From Phoronis australis (Eukaryota > Phoronida > Phoronidae), in contig NMRA01000251.1 in assembly GCA_002633005.1 (NCBI GenBank), positions 314,307 through 378,306 of the forward strand: a stretch of DNA of 64,000 nucleotides. Reading direction: 5' to 3'. Shown here piece by piece: positions 48,661-59,849 of this stretch (its first letter is position 1; every line of letters begins with the position of its first letter). The position numbers and the translations under genes are program-made. The notes beneath the pieces are model-generated. The model was not told the origin of the DNA. It searched no databases and saw only the letters and a program-made list of their open reading frames with translations.

Positions 48661-51600
48661 GACCGATTCTCAGGCCTGACTAATGCAATGTAACGATCAG
48701 GTGTTAACCTAAGTCTCCAGTGTGGGTTGGGCCAAATGCGAGGAGGCACCCCTAAGAATTGTTATATATGTACTAACTGTGAGCTGCAGTCACAGGAACT
48801 CTGAAGTAAAATACTGCATTAATTTATTGAAGGCTGTGCTGTGTTTTGTGCCAGTCCGTACTCAGTTGTCAGCTTAAAAATGAATTATTGTCTTGTACAG
48901 TAATTTTTAGCAATAATAAGGACAAGGTCCGCTGGCTTCATTATTTCTGCACCTTTTAGTACTTGGGAGCCTTACATTTCAAACTGGCCAAATGTGTCTC
49001 AGAGACTATGTTGTTTGAGAGAAAGTGTGCTCTTAATGTTGAGCTTGAAATTTAAGGAGGTGCGAGGTAAATAACTGACAAATATGATATATGCGTGAGT
49101 TTGGTAATCAGTAAGGACTTTCATCCCATAAACGCCCTCATACTGCTGAACAATTTTCTGGAAAGTTACTGGAAAGGGGATTAGATTGTCATAAGCGCCA
49201 TCTGGTGAACATAAAGGTTTGGTCTATTGTGTTGTTTGGTTGGTCATTGTGACAAATGTTGCTGTTTATTTACTAAACTTTTGTTGTTGCCTCATCCCAT
49301 GTGCTTGCTGGTGATCAGCAGCCAGGACATTTGAAGTGCTTAAAACCTCCATTTACCTTGTTTTGACGAGTAACAACATTGTCAGTGTCATTAAACCTCC
49401 CTTTATGGCTGGGCATGTCAAATGTGAATTCAATATTCCAAAAACGAGAAAAAAGTTTCTTAGCTGCGCCAATGTGAGTGTGAGTATGAATGTTCCCGTC
49501 ACCAGTGTGTCCTGTCACCAGTGTGTCATGTCCGTCAACATGGCAGTTTCTTGTACAATTGTGGGCCATGTCCGCGCTTCTTTGATATCACTTGAGAAAG
49601 TGAAAAGAGCCACAGCGTGCATAAATACTGAGTTGGCACAACCACCACAAACGACATTCTTTGTTATACCATGAACTAGGGAGAACGAGCAGCAGTATTT
49701 GTCGACCTTTCACACTAAACACAACCGAGGATGACTAGCGCTGTGATTCGTTGGTCTGGTTTTATGTAGTCGACCAATAAATGCTTCTAACTTAACATCT
49801 GATAATTAAAATATCGTCAGATAGTTTTTGCACTGGGTTGTTTTTTTGATATAAAATTGGTAATTTTAAGCACTTTAATATAATTGAAATTAAGTTTAGC
49901 AATTGGGGGTGTGATAAGCTGAGGGTGGTTCAGTCAGTCTCTTGACATGAAGTGTTGTGTCACCAGACATTTCATGTCATTCACACTATGGCAAGTATGG
50001 TAGCCACTCTACATAATTATTTCTACAAAATTAAGTAATTATCTTTAAAGAGGCAGGGGTGAGCAAATATTCTATTTGAAATAGAATAATATTGTGAGCC
50101 CAATGTTGGAAATGCAAGGCAGTTAAAAATTGTTGGTAAAGTATTTGGAGGTATCAAATATCACTTTTTTCGAGATAATGTGGGGCAGTAGGGGATATAT
50201 GAATTGTCCAGATGTGATAAACTATGGTACATTGTACTAGACATAGTTTTGGATGAGTAGAAAGTAAAAATGCCTCCTCCCCCCGCCTCCTTGCACCATG
50301 TACAGTTAACAGAAACTTAAGGTAAACTATTGTCTTTATTAACTAATTTTGGTGTGCTAAAATTTAGAACTTGTGAAATTGTAGAGCAGGCATCATACTT
50401 GTAGGCTGTCAGAATTGAAGTGCTTCATGTTCCTGAAACTTTTGGTTCTGTGGTTGTTCCATTTTCAAGTTGAAATACTTGGAACAGTAGGAGCACTTAT
50501 TGTTTGTCGGTTCTCTTGCATCTATTTTGACCACTAATGCCTTCGGGCGGTGCTCGTTGATAAACGGTCGAATCACGTTACAACGGACTTCCCGAGCTTT
50601 TGCCCCACTCAAATCGGCTTATATACTGGTTACATTGCCATTGACTTGGGAGCCTGTTGAGTGGAATGTTGCACGCATTGTGAGCGCCATTTGATGATAG
50701 TCGTCATTTTAGAAAGAAATTTATGATGGATCTCGGAAGTGGTAAATGTTTAAATCATTCAGTTTGGTCATCCAAGAAGATGTTAAGTTCCTGGGTGAGG
50801 CTTGCTTATTGTCTAGATAATCAGTTGATGTGCAATCGTGGTTGTTATCGCATAATAAGGCTTCTCAATCTAGTTAAAAGCCGCTGCAAAACATTTTCTT
50901 GTGTGACAAACAACTTTTCTCCTCTAAAAGCAACATCATCGAAGTCTTATCTTTTAAATTAAAGAGGTTACAGTAAAATGTCAGGGATTCACCTGCCCAC
51001 TGTACTGCTTCCTGTAATTCGGAAACTAACCCCCCCTCTTGATAAGCAAAGTAACTATGTGTCTGGTCTGATGTGTATGGACCTGTCACTTCTTGTAGCA
51101 CTTTGAAATCAGTTCTAATCTGAGTAAAGATCAAAATGAGACCAAATTTATAATTTCAGTAACTGACTGAAATCAAAAGTTTTTTGACAGGTGTCGGTAA
51201 TTGCGCCACTAAAAGTACCAAGTACATGTTGTCCACCGTCTGTATTGTACATCCACTGTGGATATCTGCTGATGACCAGTGTGTGATGACTAGCACTGTG
51301 TAAACAGGCTCTGTTTAGTTTCTCGATTCCAGAAATTGGGACACGGGCGCAGTTTGGTGTTCGTCTTATTTTTCGAATTTGCGTTTCCGTAGGCTGGAGT
51401 TAACGAGTCCATCCTTTCAGTTCATATTTGATTTTTGACGTTTGTCAGTTTTACGACTAAAATTTTTTACAGCGTTAGGTTATCTAGGACCTTAATAAAT
51501 GACCTCAATTCTAAGTCAACGATTGAAAAGTATGCTTTGTCAGCCATTAAAAGTACATATTTTCTGCAGGGAGAAATATCGGGAAGTCTAAAATTTTGCT

Positions 51601-54160
51601 TCTTCATTACTAAAGTGTCATTATTGTCACGTGACCACGTTTTTAAGTCAAATTTGCGTGTGCAAGAAGGGTACCTTCATAGCAAAATAACCCCCCCCCA
51701 AGCCGATTTTCAGTACTAAATGAAAACTTAACCTTACTAGGTCTCACTAAATACGCTGTTACGAATTTTTGATTATTCACTTACTTCGGGTTTTAATAGT
51801 AATAGTCCTTTTTTGTTTTGTTGAATTTTGTTCCAGCGCTGCATGACTTTACGACTTCGTTGTTTTTCGTGTCCTTTGAAACAACATCCATTGTGCTTTC
51901 TCTCCTGGGGCCTGTGAATTTGCTTTGTTTTGTGAAGCTCGCCTCTTAGCATTTGTGCTGTAGTGTGGATGGCGAGCAATTTCATTTGTACGTAATGATT
52001 TATGTTACAAGTTATTCATATACAAGTTATTGAATAAATTATATCTAATTATATATGTACATTGCAATTATCATTATACACAAATACCTATAGTAGATGA
52101 AATGTTTGCTTGACCCGTTACTCTGGTCTATTCGCCGATGGCTTGTCCGTTTTTACTACTTATCAAACAGTTAACGGGAGGACTGTCGACGGTGGTGGAC
52201 CATCCGAGGTTAGCAAGCGGGCAACTCGGGACGGTCAGAAAACTTCAAACCTTTCTGCTCGATTACTCTTGATGGTATTTTAATCCTACAGCGTTAAGAT
52301 ACCAGTAGCCTGAACAATTAAGACGTTTGATTTCATTTTTCTCCTTTTTCGTGGACGGAAACAGTACCAGTGGTAATAGTGTGTCCAGCGCAGGGAGGTA
52401 CTCCTTGACGCCCCGAAATTCGCTTCACAATAATAATAGCGTTGTGGCTCATTAGAATTAACTCGTGTTGATCAAGAGTGCGAATACAATGGGAAAATGT
52501 ACACGAAGTGTAATTATGCTGGGAGACCACACTGATTTGTTTTACCAGTGGGTTGTTTGTGCATGACCGATCTCTAACGAAGGCTCTCTGGTCGTTCAAG
52601 GGGGAATAATTCAATACATTTTTCAAATGTTTTGAGGTTGATGGGCTTACACTGTAAAAGCGTTATCTAATATTCGAACATGCGCAATCGCTAAATCGAT
52701 TCGATTTTAAATCCATATCATAAGTGAAGTGGGACCAAGCCAGCGAAGTGACAAGACATTGATGGGTCGTTTTTAATTTGAAACGATGGAAAAATCCTAG
52801 AAGGTACTGCATGGAGATGTCAGTTTTATGAAGAAGTCTTAGCAAGTGTTCAATATGCTGGTATTAAATTAACTGCTGACAGAAAGATGTTGAATGATAT
52901 GTAAATTTGCTATTAACACGGTTCAACCTGCAATTTAACACGCCAAATGATACGCTTATCAGCTCCTTTCGGACATTTAAAATATTCGAGTCTTGAAAAG
53001 CTGCACATATCAAAACACAAAGAAGGCTCGCTATAATTTATTTTATTCATGGAATTTATTAAATCACGGCCTACGCATCCAAAATTAGAGAGTTCATTGA
53101 CTCACAAACTCGTGTCTAGATTTACAACACGGCGCACGGAGTCGATGTCCGCGTATCGTTTTAGGCAACAGACGTAAGAAGCGAGGAGGGGTTACGTGCC
53201 TTCAATAATTTCCAGGCGAGTTAGTGAAACTCGTAGTGACCGGCTTAGGGAACTGTCGAGGAAAGAAAAGCACAGCGATGTATGTACATGTAGAGACCAA
53301 TGATAAATTTATGCTATAAGAGTCCTAGCCAGAGCATTTTTGCGTTCCCCCGGTTTTAAAGTTTTGCACGCATGCTTCGAATTAGAGAAAATAAATTATG
53401 CACAGGTGTTCTTTAGCAAATTGATCACATATTTGAATTCAAAAAGTCTATAGGGAATGCAATACTGTATTTTCTATGGACCCCTCAATGTAAGGTACAA
53501 CGCAGTTCGCCGTTTCCCCGACGATTTTTCTTTGAAATTGTACATATAAATCCCAGCTCTTAGAGGGGGGCCTACAAGTGGCAACCAAGGTCACCTGACG
53601 TTTTTCTTATTTATATCGTTTTTGGGGCTACTCGAGGTATTCCAATGGTGAAAACGGTTGCCTCTCTTGTTTTTCTGAAATCATGCAACTTTTTATGTTA
53701 AGGAATGTGACTCGAATGTGGAAGGTTGATGACCCCGTGAGGGACTCTCTGGGATGGAATCAACTTTCACTTTTCCAGTTGTTGAAATGAGTTAACCTTT
53801 CATAATACACTTAGTACTTCAGTGGGCAACATGTGTTCCACATTAAGGGACTTTTTAGGAGGGTTGGCACAGCCACCCGATAAATTTGGTTCCCTGTCAC
53901 TGAACTATACTCAAGAGATGAAGTAGAAAAAATTCAAATTGTTCATGAAGACCACAGGATGACATGCGAACCACAGTAGCATCAGGCATGCGGCACAAAC
54001 AATAAACACGTGAGCCAATTAAAACAGAATAGCACTGACAGGAGTAGAAAGCTAAAAGAACTAAAATACCATTATTTGTGAATTACGCAATGACATTAAT
54101 GGTTTCAGTTATAACGACAAAATAACCTTTCTTTTCCCAAAATCGAATGAAAATATTTCT
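48296..54160. other. EPS15 3' UTR and intergenic DNA
   Basis: Starts with the 3' UTR repeat. AATAAA at 49776-49781 is a possible poly(A) signal. Otherwise a TIR mini-element (49333-49873) and AT-rich sequence. The minus frame at 50409-50612 has no recognisable domain. Confidence 0.5.
49333..49873. mobile_element. TIR mini-element related to 35800-36262
   Basis: Ends are ttgaagtgcttaaaacc and ggtaattttaagcacttt; both terminal ~60-bp zones resemble the intronic element (for example tcagcatcattaaacc, atcagatagtttttg). The middle is unrelated. Confidence 0.45.
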
Positions 54161-54164
54161 TTTA

Positions 54165-54889
54165 AAGACCAATCGTACAGGTAGGTAACTCATTGTGTCG
54201 ATCAAATTGCCATGGGTAATACCTGTAATACCTGTCACAGACAGGATCATTGGGAATATGCTGGTGCATTAATCCCCTCCCCAGACCATCCCCGTGACAG
54301 CAGAAGGCGCAGAACTCCAGGGCTGACGTTGCCTGTAAGCATTTGATTAGACAGCACTCGGGCACGGCTCTTCTTGTGTATTCTTCGCAGCATGGCCATA
54401 AATAATACCGGCTTCGAGCAGGCGGCTGCCATCATTGAACTCAGCCAGTTGGGATGCAGTCTGCTCGAGGTTGCGTTTGCGGGCCAGCAGCTTAACGTCA
54501 GCCAAATATAAGTAGAGGGGTTGGTTGGTGGTGCATGAGCCAGCGAGGTAATCTGCACGCTCATTAATCAAGACACCGGCGTGGCCAGGTACGAAAGACT
54601 AGATCACTACATGATGAGGGTGGCGTGATCGGAAGACACCCCAGTTGGCTGGGAGGTTTCCAGATTGAATTTTCATCAACACTGCCATGGAATCGGTGGC
54701 AAAGATAATGGTGTGATTCTCCAGGTCTAGGAGTGACCTGAGCTTGATTAGGGCACGTTGTATAGCCTCAAACTCCATCCGCGTACTGCTTGTGTATACA
54801 TGGTGGCAGCCACTACCTTCCGCAATGACGTTGTTAGCACAGCGTATTTGATAACCCCATCCCGCACGATTAGTTTCACCATCGAAGGA
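54165..54889 (-). mobile_element. LINE fragment with RNase H domain, broken
   Basis: Minus-strand frame from 54889 with FDGETNRAGWG, MEFEAIQRAL, FATDSMAVL and then VPGHAGVLINERADYLAG: the D-E-D-D/H pattern of RNase H1-type domains. A TAG at about 54599 interrupts the frame just before VPGH, and frameshifts follow near 54347 (the reading moves to QMLTGNVSPGVLRLLLSRGW). The 5' part is cut by the N at 54890. Non-functional remnant. Confidence 0.75.
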
Positions 54890-54890
54890 N

Positions 54891-55010
54891 AGGAACTGCC
54901 AAAATTCGGCGAATGCACAATTCATAGCTCTGAACATACCCCGTGGATCTTTGTAAAAGGTCCACATTTTCAAAAGTTCGAGCCCCCATTTTTAGGCTGG
55001 GTGCGCGCAT
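54891..55010. mobile_element. Partial MITE, same family as 59618-59849
   Basis: Ends with tgggtgcgcgcat and contains the reverse-complement counterpart of the 59618 element's left half (tccacattttcaaaagttcg). Truncated at the N at 54890. Confidence 0.5.
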
Positions 55011-55030
55011 GGACCATGTAAAAGCAACTT

Positions 55031-57141
55031 CTGGTAGGAACCAAAATTTACATAAACACTAATGAGATCCGAAAAGTTCTTGGGGCCGGGTAATGCCCCC
55101 AAACCGGTGTGCGGGGATTCCTCTTCTTCAACACACTCCCGGTTGCTCGTCACGTGCATTATTGTGTCCGCACACCCTTTCAGGACCTGCCAAACATTCC
55201 CATACTGTTATGTACGGATTTGTTAAAGTCATGTGACTAGACAAAATGCGCTCTGTGTTTACTTTATTTTGTAATTGTGTTGCTATGTGATGTGTTCATC
55301 ATATCTTGTAGCGTTTTTTTATTGGCCATCTTTCCAGAGGTTATAATTATTATTCATATTATTTTCCTCCCTGTTCTTTGTATTTGTATTCTGAAATAAT
55401 AAATGGCCTTATTTCGCCAACCTCCATATTGTCCTTTTCATCTCTGGTAACGAGTTAGTTACGCACGTATTTTTTGTCGTTGGTACATATGCCCACCATA
55501 AAATATGTGAAATTCATAGATGATGAACCCAAAAGTCAAAATTTTATCCTAACTGCGTAATATGCTCAAGGTTACCCGTTCTCGTGAAATTTGGTAGAAG
55601 CATGAGTGTCTTCACGGGCCTTGCCCTAAAAGTGTCCGCCAGTATGCCTATAGAAAATGAGAGGTTTATGCTACAAATGAGGGGGTGGAGGTAAAACTTT
55701 TGTGGGCGGGGGGATGTGCTCACATACTTTGATTTCATCCAAATCCCACTGAAGCAAACCAACCACCATATGCCTATGTAGGTGGCCATGAGCAGTGCGT
55801 GTTCCTAAGTCGGTAGCTGTGTTTTGAGTGCAAAAGCCGTGTTTTGTGAGTCCGGGTCCGAAATTGGTGGTCAGTGTGCGTGCTCTTGAGTCGCTGAGCT
55901 AAGTTTTCCAGCCCGTGCGCGGTTTTACAGTGCCGCAGTTATGTTGTTCGGGGAAACGAGAAAATGGCCGACAGAAAACGTTCGTTTCAGTTGGAGTCAC
56001 TGGCGTTCCAAGGAATGAGGCTAGTAACTTCAAGAGGCAATAAAACGAATGATCGCTTTCTGCCAAAGCATAATTTGACATGTTGTTATTGCTTCAGACT
56101 AGACCCATTGCGTTGCTTATCACGGAGGGTTAATTTCAGACGCCAAGGCCAGTATGAGAATTTAACGCGATTTACTGTAACCTATTTTAGTATAAAAAGT
56201 ATCGATTCATCCGTAAATTGCTTATAAATCAATGACCATGATCAAATTAAGCCTACGTTGCTGGCCTATCTACTGTGTACTACACAGGCACATAGAACGA
56301 ACTCATCCGCGCGAACCCCGACCGTCTGCATGAACCATCGACTCATAAGTGCGAACCACCTTCTTTGATGAACCGAAGACATCGAGTGGTTTTTGGGAAT
56401 TAGTCGTTACTTGTTGTGCTGTCTGGTACCCATGAATGCGATGACGGCGAATGGAAATAATACAGTGTTAGAGATAATTACGGTTTCCGCAATGTCGTAG
56501 ACTGTTTTACAAACGTCCCGTTGTTTCGCATAGTCTTATAGGCTAATTATATTTCCAAAAACAACTCGTCGTATCTAGTGAGGTGCAGTTTGAAATACGT
56601 GGCCTTGCCTTTACTTTCTCCTTTCGTCAGAGAGTGAGAGTTGCGGTTCATGAAATAAGGCCGTAAGTAAAGTTATACGGTAAGTAAAATAGAAGCAGCT
56701 CTTGAAAAAAGAACACAGCATGCGAGAACGCTCGTGGGTGAGGAAGTTCGAGACTTGTTGCATTGCATTCAACAAAACATACGGGCATGGGCGGCGCAGC
56801 ACTGAAAAAAGTGGGCGGGCTATAGCCTCCCAGCCCCCCTGCGGTGCACCGCCCATGGTATTGCATGTATTGTTGGAAGCCGTTACTGAACAAAATGAAA
56901 CGCGATGTCAAGGCCAACAGCACTGCATTATAACTGCAAATCGATTTTGGTTGTCTCGGCCACCGAATCATCACATCCTAATAGATATTCATTATTCATT
57001 CGTGAAAACAATACACGGACGAGTACGTTGCGCTAAAATCGACAAAGCGCAAAGATTTTCCGCTATGAAAACAAATAATAATGCCTTTATGCTAAAATCG
57101 ATGAATTTCTTTGGCGTTACATTTAGTACCTGGTGAATTCT
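55031..57141. other. Intergenic DNA with dispersed repeat
   Basis: No supported exon. 56085-56160 resembles 23015-23100 (ttgctt.tcac.g.gggtta..ttcag.cgcca), a dispersed repeat. The 144-codon frame from 56702 has no recognisable domain. Confidence 0.45.
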
Positions 57142-57194
57142 CCTCTACTGTAGATCGTCATAGGAGTTTCATTGCCATCATCCTACGCGGCAAG

Positions 57195-57255
57195 ATGACA
57201 CGGCCGTCGCACATATATGTGTACGCCGCCTTCACCCTGCTGATTTTTGGCATGG
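57195..57255 (+). CDS. First coding exon of an unidentified secreted or membrane protein (copy 1)
   Basis: ATG (agATG after cggca) opens 20 codons plus 1 nt, MTRPSHIYVYAAFTLLIFGM, then a strong donor g|gtaagt. A short basic start followed by a hydrophobic run ending in Gly looks like a signal peptide. Later exons are not recognised in the window, so the protein is unknown. A repeat copy follows at 57812. Confidence 0.6.
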
Positions 57256-57811
57256 GTAAGTTTAGATAACTATTATCTCATTACTTATTGCATTGCAGGT
57301 TATTTTTTTGCTCAACGTACACTAAGTGCAGCTGAAATTCCCTCATTTGCCTTTCAGTGCGAACCTGTCTTTCTCAGTCGATAACTTGCAGAAAACTGCT
57401 CACAATAAGTAACAGGATAAGCATTTCAAAAGATAGGAGGTGATAGCCAATTTCACAAGTTTCGAATCACAGAACGAGGCTGCAAAGTGACGTTTGTCAT
57501 TTCATCGATCGTCTTTCAAAACTGACTTCAGATACTGCACTTATTGATCAAATCTTGAACTCGGCGTTTATTCAGGATTTCCTCAAATAGTTTTTAAACA
57601 AACGATCGCTAAGGCAATGTACATATCCCAAAATAATGAAGGACTGGACACAAATGATTTCTAGACAATATTACGGTTATATCACGTTGCGCACGGGAAT
57701 TTCATTAACAGTGTACCTTTCTCATAATCGCGATTCTTTTCTTAAGAACTGCAACCCNCCTCTACTGTAGATCGTCATAGGAGTTTCATTGCCATCATCC
57801 TACGCGGCAAG

Positions 57812-57872
57812 ATGACACGGCCGTCGCACATATATGTGTACGCCGCCTTCACCCTGCTGATTTTTGGCATGG
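57812..57872 (+). CDS. Same first coding exon, second haplotype copy
   Basis: Identical peptide and donor, 617 nt downstream. The whole 57142-57757 block recurs after the N at 57758, so this is an allele rather than a second gene. Near-perfect coding conservation between alleles, with scattered differences in the intron, supports the exon call. Confidence 0.6.
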
Positions 57873-59617
57873 GTAAGTTTAGATAACTATTATCTAATTA
57901 CTTATTGCATTGCAGGTTATTTTTTTGCTCAACGTACACTAAGTGCAGCTGAAATTCCCTCATTTGTCTTTCAGTGCGAACCTGTCTTTCTCAGTCGATA
58001 ACTTGCAGAAAACTGCTCACAATAAGTAACAGGATAAGCATTTCTAAAGATAGGAGGTGATAGCCAATTTCACAAGTTTCAAATCACAGAACGAGGCTGC
58101 AAAGCGACGTTTGTCATTTCATCGATCGTCTTTCAAAACTGACTTCAGATACTGCACTTATTGATCAAATCTTGAACTCGGCGTTTATTCAGGATTTCCT
58201 CAAATAGTTTTTAAACAAACGATCGCTAAGGCAATGTACATACCCCAAAATAATGAAGGACTGGACACAAATGATTTCTAGACAATATTACGGTTATATC
58301 ACGTTGCGCACGGGAATTTCATTAACAGTGTGCCTTTCTCACAATCGCGATTCTTTTCTTAAGAACTGCAACCCATTTTTATAAACCGCAGTGATATCCA
58401 ACGATATTTGTTTGTTTTCTCACAAACTGCATTTCTTGTGACATGAGGCAGTGTTTGACCACGTGCAGCACGCGCCTGATTTTTCGCATTAATGTGTGTG
58501 CATTACACTGGCAACATTATGCGATTAATAAAAGAACTGTGTTTAAATAACTACCAGTAGACGAGGATTGGTTACTGACCTTGGGTATTTGGATAGCTGC
58601 TTTATATCAAATTTTCTACTGTATAACTGCAGAACATTGTAACAGAAAAGCTAACGTGTCCGAACAAATCGTCGCCTATTTACGAATTTTACACATAAAT
58701 ATCAACTATCAACAATTGAGGACATGTCAGGTGCTTTAATGTTTTATTAAAGGTACTATAAACTAAATTCTGCCAAAAAGACCACCTTTTTTACTTAGAC
58801 CAGTTTACCACTGAACGTGGACGTTAAGGCAATCCTAATCCTTCTTGAAGTTATTCAAGCGAACTAACTTTATATTTCATTGTACGCACGTGCCTGTTTT
58901 GTGAATAAAGTGGTCTACTACTATAAAAGCAGATGTCACTTGTTGATATCGTGTCATACAAAAGTAGGGCATTTTTAAAACTATAATTTCTAACGGCGTT
59001 TTAGAGAACATTACTTAAAGCATGGTATCTGAAAGCTTCGTATGAATCCGGCCAGTCATTTTTTGAGATATGGTGTTTCGAATTAGACTATAGATTTTAT
59101 AATTCATCCACGTGAATAAATAGATGTAAAAAATACATCTCGCGACCGCTGAACTAACACAATAAAAGGAACTTCTCAGCGTTATGAAGTCCACTAGCCA
59201 TGATTTATAATTTTTTAATCCTTTCAATTTAGTCAAATTCGGAAATTTTTCTAGGTTGTTACTCCTACATGTACATGTGCATCACCTTACGGCCCTGTCA
59301 GCACCGACATTCCGATTTTCCATTAGATTGCCGGGTGCGACTAATCCGAATGTGTAGACAGCTGTTCCGATACGACTTTGTGAGTTAAACCGTCGTACGT
59401 GGATTAGTCGCGCAGGATAATGGGAAGGTGTAGATCTTAGTCAAGACCAATACGTTATATGAAATCTTATACAGAGTCCTTCGCGAAAACCCAGTGTGCG
59501 CAGACAGTACTTAAGTCAGCACGCAAATTAGAAGTAATTTCAAGGCATGGAGAGAACAGAAAGTTGCAGGTTCAACACGTTGGTTTGACTGAGTTGCTTC
59601 TTCTATGCGCAGATTAA

Positions 59618-59849
59618 ATGCTCGCACCCAACCTCAAAAATGGGGGGGGCTCGAATTTTTGAAAATATGGACCTTTTGCTTTAAAAAAAGGGTACATTCA
59701 GAGCTATGTATTGTACTCCTGCCTTTTTCGTGGATTTTTGTCTCGTTTTCTACTTTTCGAACTTTTGTTTCTCTGCGGCGGACCTTTTTGCCTACTTCGC
59801 CAAATGGGGGGGCTCCTTTGAGCCTCCCGGGCCCCCTGGGTGCGCGCAT
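59618..59849. mobile_element. 232-bp MITE with 13-bp terminal inverted repeats
   Basis: atgctcgcaccca at 59618-59630 matches the reverse complement of tgggtgcgcgcat at 59837-59849 with one mismatch. Internal G- and C-runs flank a non-coding middle. Part of the same family at 54891-55010. Confidence 0.6.

Larger units (their letters stand above)
57142..58373. repeat. Haplotype duplication around N 57758
   Basis: 57759-58373 repeats 57142-57757 with few substitutions (offset 617). Includes the signal-peptide exon. Confidence 0.88.

Noticed and set aside
50409-50612. Minus-strand frame with a CSYCSKYF phrase
   Set aside because: One C-x2-C pair only, no second half of a zinc finger; nothing else supports a gene.
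56702-57136. 144-codon + frame
   Set aside because: No recognisable domain or splice context; overlaps a minus-strand frame of similar length and a repeat-like region.
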